A DNA stretch of 64,000 nt, from assembly GCF_022201045.2 (NCBI RefSeq), contig NC_068559.1:3818501-3882500 (forward strand). Reading direction: 5' to 3'. This DNA is from Citrus sinensis. Its lineage: Eukaryota > Streptophyta > Magnoliopsida > Sapindales > Rutaceae. Positions 1 to 11,732 of the stretch are shown piece after piece. The translations under genes were made by a program, and so were the position numbers. A model generated the notes under the pieces. That model made no database searches. It saw only the letters and a list, made by a program, of their open reading frames with translations, and was not told the DNA's origin. The first letter of the stretch is position 1. Every line of letters begins with the position of its first letter.

Positions 1-101
1 TAAATTTGATATCTCACTAATAAAAAAGCAAGGTTGAAATGCCCACGCAGACATTAACTGATGCAGGGCTTATCAAGAGTACACTTAACATATAATTTCA
101 A

Positions 102-2473
102 TTATAGGTTCTTGAAAGCCGACTCCTGAGTTGCCTTTTGAGGGGTTAGTCTTGCCAACAAAGCCTTGTTATGACAATGCTCTGCATCAACGAAGTAGAA
201 ATTCTCATTGGCCTTAAATGTTACAAATGGCCTATTGGTCTCTGGTAGCCGGATATCAGCAAACCTGATAGTCTTTGGAATGTATGTTGCCAGCCATGAC
301 ATCATTTCCACCTCAAAGCTGTCTGAACCTGGCTTCCACTTCAGCTTGTGAATATATGGGCTCACAAACCAGTGAAGAGCAGCAGTGGTAGTAGCACTCA
401 TAAATATCACAGACGATGCCACTGCACCCTTCACAATGACATTCATGTCTGGAGATGTCATGAAGGTTATGACTGGGCCTAAGGATACAGAAAGGCAGCA
501 GGTTGAAAGAGAGAGAAGCTTAACTTTCTTGATGGTTGATGAGATTGGCCCATAATATACAACACTACCGTCCTTTTCATCTTCTACAGCTTCTCCCCCG
601 CGATGTGGTCCAATGCTGATTTTGTTGTCTTCTGCAGCTGAATTTTGAGATGCCCATCTTCTTTGGGCAGCAGCGACCGGGATGGCAGAGTTGAAATTGA
701 CCTTAGGTGTAGGGGACCTAGCTCCCAATCTACAAAGTTGATAACCTAATGCCAGCAGAAAATCCATAACAATGAGTATAGCAACAACAGAAACAAAAGT
801 TTGGATATTTTAATCATCAATTAGGTGAAGAATGCTTGATGTATCTAGGAGTTCTGAGTTTAAGAACAGACTTAATGGTAAACATGAGGTAATCAAAGAT
901 GAAATCTCTTTCAGGGATAAGCACAACAAAATGTGCATTTCACATAATAAGCATCAAGAAAGGGACAAATACATGTTCAGCTACACATAGAAAAAGTAAA
1001 ATAGCAAAGGAAGTCACAGCATTCAGAATTACTACGTAATACAAAAGAATGAAGGCTAGGTAGGACATCCATTTAAATAAACCTCAGGGAACAGAAGAGG
1101 CTCTTAAGATATTGGAGATTAGCCCTTCATAAAAATATATAATAAGAATACGTCATCTCATGTCATTCACTTAAAAATATATGGAGAAAAACATCACCAT
1201 ATGTTGTGGTATATTCATTCTATGCATAGTTTATTCAGATAAGAGTGTAGAGAGATTCCCTATATGTATGATGTGATTATTTTCATTACCAAATACAAAA
1301 TCAAAGACTATCTACATTCCTAAGATGAATGCAGAACAGTACAACGGCAATTAAAGAAACATCACCACACAAAGTATTATTGATATGTTTACCCAACTTT
1401 TGCCAGAAGGCACGACATATGCCAAGTCGACATGAGTTTTCCCTTCTTTTTCTATCTAAAAATTAAGGTTGTAGCGATATATACTCCAACTTGTGCAGCG
1501 TAGAGATAGTAGAAATATTAACGAAGAGTAAACTGACCACAACAATAGAAATTTGAAAATAGAAAGCTTAAAACATAAAAGTGATTGTTTCATAACTCCT
1601 AATGTCTAAAGGTGCATGAGATCGAAATGAGACCAGAAACAAGAAAACAAACAGTGTATTAAATAAGGTGTGCTTCACCTTTTAAGCCACAGTGGTTGTG
1701 GTAAAAGAAAAAAAAATTGCAACTATAAAATAAAAGTTGATAATGTGTAGTAAATATAATAAATAATAATTTCAAAAAAATAATAAAGATATTACAGATT
1801 TTTCATCGTACAAGCGTGAGTTAAAATCATCTTAACTTTTAAGACAAAGCAGCGAGCATTTATCAAACAGTGCAGTAACTTTACAGCTGCTCAATCTCAA
1901 TACCAAATATGATATCTAAATTGCACAAAAAAACTGTTGAAATTGAACCATTCATTTCAATCTCTAAATAACAAAATAAATAAACGAAAAGAAAATTTTC
2001 TGAGTTGCTCAAAATAAAACATATTTACACTCATCTACTTTTCTTGATTTAATCTACATCAACACGTAACCAAAAACATCTACCAATATACATATCTATC
2101 GCGCCACAGAATCCACCACGTATATTATTTCCCGTGTACTATGTCCAACGATCTGATCTTAGTTTTCCTAATCTTACAAATGTAAATAAATATTTAACAG
2201 TTTGAATCTGAATTTTAAAAATTACCAGCCTTATTCATCCTCTACATCATCATCATCAAAACAAGAAAGACGCCTAACACAAATTAAGCTATAATCGCAT
2301 CAAGTGATCGAGGTTTTTCACGTCGAGTTGCGTACTGAGCTTTGATGTTTCTTCACTGAAGCTGAGAAAGTAAAATTAAAGAGAGGTAAACGAAGAGAAC
2401 CTGAATGGAAGCTTCTTGATGAGAGTTGTTTGGATTGAGATCGCAACAAGTGAACGAGAGCTGCTCTTGCCAT
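102..2473 (-). CDS. TMEM70-like mitochondrial inner-membrane protein, two exons
   Basis: Exon 1 is 2473-2401 (ATG at 2473-2471) and exon 2 is 745-102, giving 238 residues. The 73-nt first exon encodes a classic mitochondrial presequence, rich in Arg, Ser and Leu with no acidic residue (begins MARAALVHLLRSQSKQ). It ends with phase 1 before a GT donor, and the acceptor AG at 747-746 restores the frame exactly. Two hydrophobic segments lie in the middle of exon 2, about residues 95-115 and 122-150, followed by a soluble C-terminal part. This matches the TMEM70 family; the animal member helps assemble ATP synthase and complex I, and a similar role in plants is inferred. A longer open frame would start at the ATG at 767, but that gives no targeting peptide and reads across the acceptor. 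The 1,655-nt intron holds a degraded MITE. Confidence 0.85.
1676..1905. mobile_element. Degraded MITE copy in the TMEM70-like intron
   Basis: The segment resembles the better preserved element at 44459-44730. Both have a 'cttttaag..acag' left part, a shared core around 'caactataaaa(t/c)aaaagtt', and a right part with 'gtaactttacagctgctc'. The right end reads, on the other strand, TTTGGTATTGAGATTGAGC, matching that element's terminal repeat. The left terminus is degraded here. This is a non-autonomous DNA transposon with no coding capacity. Confidence 0.55.
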
Positions 2474-2620
2474 TTCTGCTCAACTCCCAAGTGAGAGGTT
2501 TTTCGATTCAGATTTCAGAGTCACACAGCTTAAAATCACAAGGGTTTTACGGTTTTTGAACTCATTTTGCTACACTTATAACGTATAAAACCTTTTGCTT
2601 AACTTTTCACAAGCATCGCA

Positions 2621-2692
2621 GGGCATTTGGTCTAGTGGTATGATTCTCGCTTAGGGTGCGAGAGGTCCCGAGTTCAATTCTCGGAATGCCCC
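2621..2692 (+). tRNA. tRNA-Pro (anticodon AGG)
   Basis: All 72 nt fold as a cloverleaf. Acceptor strands GGGCATT (2621-2627) and AATGCCC (2685-2691) pair completely, with discriminator base C2692. The anticodon stem CTCGC/GCGAG encloses the loop TTAGGGT, whose positions 34-36 are AGG, reading proline CCU (and CCN by wobble after A-to-I). The T arm is GTCCCGAG-TTCAATT-CTCGG, so internal box B is intact. The CCA end is not encoded, as expected in a nuclear gene. There is no intron. It lies about 150 bp upstream of the divergent TMEM70-like start codon. Confidence 0.97.
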
Positions 2693-2700
2693 CTATTTGA

Positions 2701-2711
2701 TTTTTTTTTTT
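2701..2711 (+). terminator. RNA polymerase III T-run terminator of the tRNA gene
   Basis: An uninterrupted run of 11 T begins 8 nt after the discriminator base of the tRNA-Pro gene. Pol III stops at T4 or longer, so this is ample. Confidence 0.9.
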
Positions 2712-3218
2712 CTTGCGGCGCCCTTCTAGATCGAGCCCACTAGTTGGGAATTGGATGATTGGATTAGTAATGACCGTCGAGCCCACCAGCTGGAAATTGG
2801 GTGATCCGACTAGTTGGGAATTTGGATGATTGGACGAGTGGTCGCCTTCTAGACAGTAATAGCTACTACTTATTTTGGTATGATTCAAATTGAAAACCGA
2901 AGGACGGTGAATGCTTTCGGGACAATCTGTCAACAGGGAGAAAATTGGGAAAAAAATAAAAGTAAGTTGAAATTAGAATTGGGAAGGATCGGACGGACTG
3001 AGTATTGACTATTGACTGGGTAGATGTCATTAAGTCATTCATTCAATAAAAATAATGGTTAATTTTTTTATGAATATGTAGACCATTTCGTAGAAGAAGG
3101 GTAAAGAACCAGCAGAGTAATTGCCTTCTAGATAAAATTGATTTTTTAACTTTTAAGAAAGTAACACGTAATGGGTAAACTTTCCAAAATGTTAACACAC
3201 TTGAATACAATCGTATCA

Positions 3219-3239
3219 CATACATACATACATACATAC
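3219..3239. repeat. (CATA)n microsatellite
   Basis: About five uninterrupted copies of the tetranucleotide CATA, in an intergenic stretch with no gene. Confidence 0.9.
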
Positions 3240-3486
3240 TTTATAATTTTAAACGAATTGTGCACTATCACTTAACATGAAAAATAAATTGGAGGACTTA
3301 AACAATATTGAGGATGAACCAAGTTTCTTTCTTAAAGCATTCATATGGGTTACATGCACCTTCAACTTTAACTCTTTTGCCAAGGCCACTAGACTTGTAG
3401 TTTAACGGTGAACTGTTACCCTCATTTTTTGGAATTGATCACCCTAAATATTAATAAAAAGTAAGTACGTCTTACTACGGTGATAA

Positions 3487-4139
3487 AGATCTCACCTCCA
3501 GTAAGTGTTTATTTTCGAGTTATACTCAATCAAATTTTATATTATATTGTAATTTTATGTATTCAAATTTTTCGTAAAACTCCACTTGTATGGATTGTAA
3601 CAATCTTTTTCATTTTTTGAAATTCATATTATTAACAATTGTATTGTGTACATCAATGTAATTAATCAAGTAAGATTTGTCATGAGGTATCGCTAAGTTA
3701 CGTTATATATAACTTACATGCAACCTAAAAGTTTCGTCAAATAACTTTATACATGCATCTAATTAAACAACACTTGAGTTATTAGAAGCAATTCATAAGC
3801 TAAAATAAGTTACATAAGATCTCACCTCTAGTAGGTGTGTATTTCAAGTTATGTTGAATAAATCTTCATATTATATTATAATTTTATGTATCCAAACTTT
3901 TCGTAAAACTCCACTTTTTATGGATTGTAACAATATTTTGTTAAATCCATATAATTAACAATTGTATTGTGTACATCAATATAATTAACCAAGTAAGATT
4001 TGTCATGGAGTATCATTTACTTCTATTATATATAACTTACATTCAACTTAAAAGTTGCATATAATAGCTTTATACATGCATCTAATTAAACAACACTTGA
4101 GTTATTAGAAGCAATTCATAGACTAATATAAGTTACATA
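3487..4139. repeat. 330-bp tandem duplication upstream of the 4770 gene
   Basis: Copy 1 is 3487-3816 and copy 2 is 3817-4139, each starting AGATCTCACCTC and ending near 'gttacata'. Both carry the same ordered landmarks: 'cgtaaaactccact', 'tatggattgtaacaat', 'aacaattgtattgtgtacatcaat' (shared in parts), 'gtaagatttgtcatg', and 'acatgcatctaattaaac'. Substitutions and short gaps have accumulated, so the duplication is not recent. No coding frame is conserved. The remaining spacer at 2712-4683 is AT-rich, and I see nothing else in it. Confidence 0.85.
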
Positions 4140-4683
4140 TGATGTAACTTAACATGACCCTTCTTACGACCACAAGATTCTTTCTTATGTTAAGACAATT
4201 ATTAATTTTTGATTTCTTCTAAAAGAGGTGAAACTAATTGAGCTCACATTATGTTACTGGGTTGGAGGCAAACGGATATGTGCTAACTCATTAGATAAGA
4301 ATTACTTTTTACAAGGGATTTTAAAGTACATCAGAGATATTACGTTCAATTAATGCATATATACCATGCGTACATTTGTTTTTTTAAAAATACTCCATAA
4401 TTAATAGTTATATTTAATTAAACTATACGTACATGTACTAATAGAGTATATAACCTCTGATCTACGTGTATTCTACAATTTCTCAAACTTCTAGACAAGA
4501 ACACTGGCTTTCTATTTCCTTTTATAAAAGAGTCAAATTCCCCTCCTTTCTAGAACCAGTGGCTGTACAGGCAACGACTCCCTCTCTCACGCTCCTTCCT
4601 TTCAACTAATATATTCACCATTCCACAGGGTAAGAGGAAAAATCAACACAAATAATATTTTTTTAAAGAAACAAAGTCCGAGC

Positions 4684-4693
4684 TTTATATAAG
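4684..4693 (+). promoter_or_regulatory. Candidate TATA box for the 4770 gene
   Basis: TTTATATAAG lies 77 nt before the start codon at 4770, leaving room for a leader of about 45-50 nt. It is followed by a pyrimidine-rich stretch typical of plant start sites. A second TATA-like string (TTTTATAAAAG, about 4520) lies further upstream. Position and sequence are the only evidence. Confidence 0.45.
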
Positions 4694-4769
4694 TAAATAT
4701 CTCCCCAGCCTCTTGTAACATCAAATTAGTAATAGTCCTTCTGGTTCTAGCTGGTCTGTTAATTCTATA

Positions 4770-5549
4770 ATGGGTCAAGAAAAAATGACAAATTTACAAC
4801 AGCGTAAAGAAGGAGAAGAAGAATCGGACCAAGAACAAGAAGACGCCATTTCTCTGTGTGATCTCTCTACCGATCACTACTCCGATGACTATGATAATGG
4901 TGGTAACTTGGATCGGTTTGATCGGGATTCGGAAGACGACAACTTCGAGTTCTCTTTTAACAATCCTTCGATCATCACTAACCAAAACGACGCCGGTTTG
5001 ATTAACAGCGACGACGACAGTATTAATGCCATCAACTTCTGTGGTAAGATCATAGTCTACAATAATGGTAGTAGTAATGACAATAATGCCAGAAACTATA
5101 AACAGCAAGGAGAAGCCGTTAACACGACGAGTGTTGAAAATCAAACGCGGCGTTTAAAGAAGAGTGCAAGCTCAGAGTCACAGTCACAGTCACAACCACA
5201 GCTGGCAACCGGGAGTTACCGTTACCGTTCGAGTAGTAAAAGTAATTCTTCTCGCTATAAGCCTAAGGTGCTGATTGGGCTGGTTAAGATTCGGACGGAG
5301 ATGGACTTGAGTGATATAAAGAAGAGGCAGAGTAAAATGAGAAACCCGACGACGACGTCGCCGATGCTGCCGGGGACAGCCGGTGGTGATAATGGAAGTA
5401 CCGCCGGCGGTGGCGGGAGTGAGAGGAGGCGGAATAGTAATCGGTGGGGTCTTGTTCGGTCGCTGACGTGCGGGGCCCGCTTCGGCAACGCGTTTGCTAG
5501 GAGTGCTTTCAGTTGTTTCACGTTTTCAGACTTTCGCGTAGCGAATTAA
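4770..5549 (+). CDS. Acidic plant-specific protein of unknown function, intronless
   Basis: One open exon of 259 residues; I do not recognise a named gene. The N-terminal third is strongly acidic and holds short motifs, SLCDL, FEFSF (about residues 60-64) and INFCGKIIVY (about residues 87-96). This combination occurs in plant proteins related to the membrane-associated kinase regulator group, so that family is a tentative suggestion. A Ser/Arg-rich basic middle follows. Then comes the segment KVLIGLVKIRTEMDLSDIKK (about residues 166-185), the part most like a conserved domain. A Gly-rich linker and a basic, Phe-rich tail end the protein. No signal peptide or transmembrane span is seen, so it is probably cytosolic, nuclear or peripherally membrane-attached. 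The start is the first ATG after the candidate TATA box; a second in-frame ATG at codon 6 is possible. Confidence 0.75.
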   Translation: MGQEKMTNLQQRKEGEEESDQEQEDAISLCDLSTDHYSDDYDNGGNLDRFDRDSEDDNFEFSFNNPSIITNQNDAGLINSDDDSINAINFCGKIIVYNNGSSNDNNARNYKQQGEAVNTTSVENQTRRLKKSASSESQSQSQPQLATGSYRYRSSSKSNSSRYKPKVLIGLVKIRTEMDLSDIKKRQSKMRNPTTTSPMLPGTAGGDNGSTAGGGGSERRRNSNRWGLVRSLTCGARFGNAFARSAFSCFTFSDFRVAN

Positions 5550-7240
5550 GCAAGACCTAGTTAGCTATCTCCGATTACTATGGAATATTCGAATACGAGA
5601 TTATTAGCATATTTTTTTATTATTTCAATTATCTTGTAAATATATTATACAGAAGCTATCTGGCCGTTTAAATTCTCGAGTACGTCAATTGAATTTGAGC
5701 GATATAGCGATTAATTGTTAATCGAAATAACTTAATCATCTCCATAATTCGCAATATGACGGGATTAATTTACAATATATGAACGGCGAGTGGTCTAGCT
5801 CGTATGCAGATGTCCTAACGACTTAAAAGAATGCGGACATACTCTATAACTTATTATCAAAATATTGGTACTATTGTAATATTCGAATGTAAGTATTGAT
5901 TATTATGCATCGTGAGCAACTATTGTCAAAACAATGTGATTTAATTATGATCATTTGAAAATATCTTAGGGAAATTATCTCCCAGCCATATTAAGAATAT
6001 TAATCGTACTAGTAGCCACTATAGATTTTTGATAATATTTTAGAATCAGTTCACGTTTTAATTTTATATCAATCAATCAATTTTTTTTTATTAACTCTAT
6101 TAACTACTGTTAAAAAATTTAAGAGATAGGGCTATTCTATCCCTTCATTCATTTAAGAAGCTAAAATAATATTTTTGGAGGCTCGAGGGATAAAGGATCA
6201 TTTATCTTAAATTATTTAAAGGTGACTAACATAATTGATGTAAAATTAATTGGTTGATATAAAATAGAATTTGAGATGGTTCACTTTTGATATTATTGAG
6301 GTATTTACAGTGTAATTTCTCAATATTTTAGTTTGAAAAGAAATTAAACTTCACCCAATGTTAAATAAATAAAAAAATCAACTATTTTATGTGTACATAA
6401 AACAAAATATTTTGAACCGCCATTGTGCATTAATTGATTGAATTATTAAAACAACTAAAAGCAACATTCATCTTAATGATTGTCATATGTCTATAGGTGA
6501 TTAAGTTGAATTGAGGAAAATGATATCAATTCGTGCAATTGTGTCATGTTAAATTTAAACAAACACTAATACAATTCATTTTTTTATTGTGTCAAAATAT
6601 CAGAACGTGGATACTACACATTTATTATCATATTGACACATTTAAATTTAAAATAAAACACATATGTTAATATTATTCTTAGAAATGGGTATAAATAAAT
6701 TAACATGATATAAATATAATATTTCTAATATAAAAATTTATAACACAATAAAAATATGACACGAATAATTAATTTAGTATTCAATGTATGTGTATAAATA
6801 TATAATCATATTGAGGTAATTTAACAGAGATAAAAGATTATTATTTATCGTGTTATGTTGTGTCAACTCATTTATTATTTGTGTTAATATTTATCAACAC
6901 AAATATAAAAAAAATCACCTGGTATGTGTGTCATGTGATGGTGTAATGCCCATTTTGCTACCTTTTGGTATACCAGTGCAATAACACTTTAGATGAGATG
7001 GTGCTTGTGATAATTATTTTTGTGCATCACTCCTTTCTCTTTCACAAAATTTTCACATTTATTAGAAAAAAGATGCAAACGAGTTTAACATATTTAGATC
7101 CAAACTATTTAAATCTACAATATGATACCTTTATTAAGAATTTTGGAAAAAATGATACGGACAAAGTAAATCAGTCTAGAGATTCTATTAGACAAAATGA
7201 CCCAAAAAGAAAAAAAAAAAGTGTGAATAGCCTTGCGAAG
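5550..7240. other. AT-rich intergenic spacer
   Basis: The 3' flank of the 4770 gene and the upstream region of the bromodomain gene. Base composition is very AT-rich and open frames are short and unsupported. I see no RNA gene or transposon with clear ends. Confidence 0.6.
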
Positions 7241-7247
7241 GGAAGAG

Positions 7248-7261
7248 AAACGGCACCGTTT
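7248..7261 (+). promoter_or_regulatory. Perfect dyad AAACGG-CA-CCGTTT upstream of the GTE gene
   Basis: A 14-bp inverted repeat (6-bp arms, 2-bp centre) sits about 230 bp before the start codon, just upstream of a CT-rich leader-like stretch. A related string, ACGGCGTCGTTT, lies upstream of the membrane-protein gene (46491-46502). Possible regulatory site; the function is inferred from position only. Confidence 0.35.
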
Positions 7262-7481
7262 CGCACTCAGACAGCGCCAATTTCACTGTCGCGTTTTACG
7301 CTGTCTGCTCACCGCACTGCCTTCCTCATAACCTCTGCCCCCAAGCTCCGTTGCAGTCCATTCGATTCCTCGTGCTCCATCTCTGTACTTCTCTCTCTAT
7401 TACACGTATAATCATTTGTGTATTTTAAATGTACCGTCTTTATTTTACGTAATTTTCGGTTTTTTTTTTTTTTGTATTCAG

Positions 7482-10400
7482 ATGGAAGCCATGGATGCGC
7501 CAATTTCGAATTTCACAGCCGTCCACGCCGGAAACCCCGAATCTGACGTTGCAGAAGTGGAGAGTTTTACGCTTCGCGTAGATGATATATTTCAAAAAGT
7601 TGATAAGGTGAGACGACGACGTGTATGCTGCTTGTTACATTACTAACTGAAATCACATCCGTTGATGCGGAGCCTGGTTTCGACTGATTATTATCGAGTT
7701 TGATTGATCATATGGCATTTTTCTGATTTCAGAAACTTGATTGTTATGTTATTGTCTTATAGCTGGAGGAAAGAGTGAACGAGATCGAGCAGTTTTATTT
7801 GAATGCGAGTAAAAAGCAAGGGAGCAATTCTAAAGGGAGTTCAACTTTGAAGGATAAAGAGAAGGAGAGACACGTGCCTAGCATTAGGAAGCAGCAGCAA
7901 GAGGCGTCGCGGCGGGAGAAAGCTGCTGAGAAGAGAATGGAAGAGCTTATCCGCCAATTCGGCACAATCTTGCGTAATGTAAATCACCATTGCTTTCAAT
8001 ATTTTGATTTGTTATTAGAAATTATTTGTTCTATGATTAATATGTTATTGAATTATATATATTGCCAAATTGAGATATTTTCTGCATGTTTGCGCTTTAT
8101 ATGCAATAAGTTTGCAGAAAGTTTACAATACACTTGCAATGCTAATGAGATGTTTTGTACATGGCCATGCTGAGTTTTATGCACTGTAATTTTACAAAAC
8201 CGCATAGGCGTGTTATACTACTTTAGATAGGTGACAATTTGTTTGTATCTTTTGGATTAAGTTTTGATTTTATTCCTCAAATTTTTACTGGACTAATGTG
8301 AGAATTAGTGGCCGAGTTCTGCTAACTTCAGCGCTAAAAGTTCAAAAGGGCATGTGAATCAGATGGTGTGGATGCCCATGCTCATATATTTGGGTAAATG
8401 TTGTAGTGATATGGTAATGTCAACCTAACTGTGATAATGGGGTGGTTGAGTAATTTTAAGAAGGAATTATCAGGTGACACATGTCCATACTACTACATGA
8501 GTTAGACGGAAGCATAATGGTCACTATTCCAGTCTTCCTTTTTGTATGCTTTTAACTCCGCAAACAACCTCATTATATATTGTTTCACATGTTTCAAAAA
8601 TTCTATGCTTTAGATTTGGTCACTTGGGTGCTTTAACAAATGGAATTTGCTTCCTCTTAGGACTCACCTGTCATATCTTTATCCTTGCTTACAGATTACC
8701 CAGCACAAGTGGGCATGGCCCTTCATGCAACCTGTTGATGTCAAAGGTCTCGGTTTAGATGACTACTATGAGGTAACATTTTTCCTTTGATAAGAAACTA
8801 AAAAACAGGTAGTGGACCATCTGTCCACTCAGTACTATGAGGTAACATTGATTGCATCTTTCTCAGTCTTTCACATTTCAACAAGCATTATTAACAATTT
8901 TAATTGCTAGGTCATTATTTAATGAATCGTTTATTTGCAATTTAGAGTTTAGCCCAAGTATCACCATGGAGACAATGTTAAGGTGTCTAGCTGGGCAAAT
9001 TTCTGAAATCTAAAAACTGGTTGTGACTATGCTTATAACTAATTTTATTTTTGGTAAAGTCACATACAACAGATATATAAATATCTATAAAAACCATTTG
9101 TCATTATATAGTTATTGTTGCTCATGTCCAGGGTCATCAGTGTGTCATGAATAATTGGATAATTATTTACTTTGTTTAAGTCTTATTTTGAAAGAAATAG
9201 TGAGGCACGTTTATTTATCTGAGTATTGAGCAAATATTTCCAACTGTTCATACTTGTATGATCACATGTAGACATATTGTCACTTGTTAATAAGCATTGG
9301 AACATGTGATCCACATAATATAAGGACTTCCCCATGGGATGTTTTTAGCGGGTTTTCTTCCAATTCATATCTCATTACTGTCTCTAGTTGTCTTGTCATT
9401 TAAAAATGTGAGTACATGGCTGTATTTAATTTTCTGTATACGGATTATACTAGGTTATTGACAAGCCCATGGACTTCAGTACAATAAAAAAACAAATGGA
9501 GGCCAAGGAATATAAGAACGTACGTGAGATATGCACTGATGTGAGGTTGGTTTTTAAGAATGCCATGAAATATAATGATGAAAGAAGTGACGTTCATGTA
9601 ATGGCAAAAACGTTGCTGGCAAAATTTGAGGAGAAGTGGTTGCAACTTCTGCCTAAAGTTACTGAAGAGGTAATTTTTATCCTGCTATTCGACCACAAGT
9701 GGGCCTTGCAAATACATAACAGCTTTTGATACATCACTTTTCTAGAAGTTAAGCAGTATGGTTCCTTTTGGTGGGAAAGAAAAGTCAGATTACCTTTTCT
9801 GTGATTTTATTAAAATTTTTCTTGACTTCCAAAGCCATGCACCTGTAGGAAAAAAGACGAGAAGAAGAGGAAGCAGAGGCACAGCTGGATATGCAGCTTG
9901 CTCAGGATGCTGCTCATGCCAAAATGGCTAGAGATACAAGTAATGAGGCATGCACTTTGTAACTGTCTTTCTTAGAGATATATTTATGATGAAAAGATCT
10001 TTTTTTTCATGGGGTGGGGAGGAAAAGTTAGTAGATTTCTTCAAGCAAGTTGAAGTTCTGTTGAGATGATCTATTTTAATCAAAGTGTCTTATTAATAAT
10101 GGAACATAGATGAGAGGAATTTATTAAAAACTATATTTCCATTTTTTGGTCAGTTTGGGGGAGGAATAGTTAGTGGATTTCTTCAAGCAAGTTGAAATCT
10201 TCCTGTTGGGCCAATCTAATTTAATCAAAGTGTCTTATTATTGATGGAACATTGATGTGAGGAACTTATTAAAAACTGTAATGTTTTCAGCTTTATGAGG
10301 TCGATGTGCATTTGGACGAACTCAGAGAAATGCTTGTTCAAAAGTGCAGGTTTGTTCCATGACAAATTTACATAAAGTAGTGAATAAGGTAACATAGTTT

Positions 10401-11732
10401 AACCATATTTGTTATATAGCATTTTTTATACTGCATCTCGCACTAAATTGCATTCTTCAAAAATTATCTTCCATTTGCTTTTTACTAAACTGTGTGTGAA
10501 GCTGTTGTGATTGTTATGACATTCTCCCATATACTGATTTCAGATTTTTTAACAGAAATGAATAAGATGATGTTAAAATTTTGGGTGTAATGTAAAAAAA
10601 GGGGCTTCTATATAGATATGTTGCTTCTGTTTGGCCTAACAAATGGATATGTGTGATGTGTAGCAAGATTTTTTGGTCTATCCCATGTACATACTGCTGT
10701 AGGCCTAATTTAATTAACTGTATTAGGCTCTTCAATTGTCATCTTTCTGCGTCCCAATTCAAAATTACTTTCTCTTCCTTAATCTACGTTAGGTAGTAGA
10801 CACAATTTGGACTACCAACTTTAACAGCTTGTAAGCTGTATATTTCGGAGATCAAGTTTCTTATTAATAGGCACTTCGGGCAAATTCGTTATCATCAGTG
10901 GGATATTCTGTTAACTGAGGCGCTGTTTAGTTGATTTAAAACATTTTGAGTTGTGGGATGAAATCATCAACTCTTAAGGCTCTTAGCGTTTTGAAGAAAT
11001 TGCTGGACATGGAAAAGCGAATGATAAAAAGGAGGATAAGCCTGGTCAGTCACACTTTAGCTTCTTAAGCCATCATACCTAGAAAATGTAGGCATTTGTG
11101 CAGCGAAGAGAGGAATCAGTGAATCACACCTTCCCTGTCTTCTTCATTTATTGATTTCAGTTGATAGCTTTGAAGGTTTTCAGTTGCAAAACAGATTTTG
11201 TTTCCTCACAAAAATTTTCAGCTGCATATCTCTGCCTGAAAATTAACAGCATTCTTTCTAATAACTGATGAGAATCTGAAATGCTGTTTCAGAAAAACTT
11301 CAACCGAAGAGAAAAGAAAGCTTGGTGCAGCACTTACCAGATTGTCCCCCGAGGATCTCGGTAAAGCATTGGAGATTGTTGCTCAGAGTAACACAGGCTT
11401 TCAAGCAACAGCTGAAGAGGTTGAACTTGATATGGATGCTCAGGTTCTGGTTCTAGATCAGTGTGATTGTCATTGAATATTGTTGTAGAATCTTGGTGTG
11501 TTTATATAATCTGTTGTTTGAGTGTGTTCTGTTCCTTTTGCAGAGTGAATCCACTTTATGGAGGTTGAAATTCTTCGTGAAAGATGCTCTCAAATCTCAG
11601 GGCAATAACAACAACAACGACAATAACAAAAACAACAATAACAGTGCCACCAACAACAACAAACGGAAGAGAGAGATTTGTGATGCCATTGCCAAAACTG
11701 CCAAGAAAAAGAAACAAAAGGCCTCTGCTTGA
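7482..11732 (+). CDS. GTE6: BET bromodomain transcription factor, GTE1/GTE6 type
   Basis: Exons: 7482-7607, 7763-7978, 8695-8772, 9454-9669, 9849-9947, 10291-10349, 11293-11443, 11544-11732; total 377 residues, the usual size for GTE1/GTE6. The bromodomain covers about residues 108-205, with the WPF shelf at 122-124 and the acetyl-lysine-binding Asn at N181 (in MKYND). An acidic, Glu-rich coiled segment follows, then the NET domain, about residues 255-330 (contains LSPEDLGKALEIV). The tail is an Asn-rich run ending in a Lys-rich nuclear-localisation stretch. The protein should bind acetylated histone tails in the nucleus and regulate transcription; in Arabidopsis GTE6 affects leaf development. 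An AG directly before the ATG (7480-7481), after a T-run, suggests a 5'-UTR intron. Intron 5 (9948-10290) starts with GC instead of GT. The assignment to GTE6 rather than GTE1 is uncertain. Confidence 0.93.
10015..10279. repeat. Tandem duplication inside GTE intron 5
   Basis: Copy 1 is about 10015-10132 and copy 2 about 10157-10279. Shared words include 'atttcttcaagcaagttgaa', 'aatcaaagtgtcttatta' and 'ttattaaaaact'. Both copies lie between exons 5 and 6 and carry no coding frame. Copy 2 runs up to the branch region of the acceptor at 10289-10290. Confidence 0.8.

Noticed and set aside
2607-2933. 108-codon minus-strand frame with a seeming peptide 'GIPRIELGTSRTL'
   Set aside because: It overlaps the tRNA-Pro gene; that peptide is the well-known antisense translation of a tRNA gene.
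4794-5521. Minus-strand frames opposite the 4770 gene
   Set aside because: They are shadows of the long plus-strand exon; their composition mirrors acidic and Gly-rich codons of the real gene.
7416-7481. N-terminal extension of the GTE protein from an upstream ATG
   Set aside because: It would read through a T-run and an acceptor-like AG immediately before the family's normal start MEAMDAP; best explained as a 5'-UTR intron.
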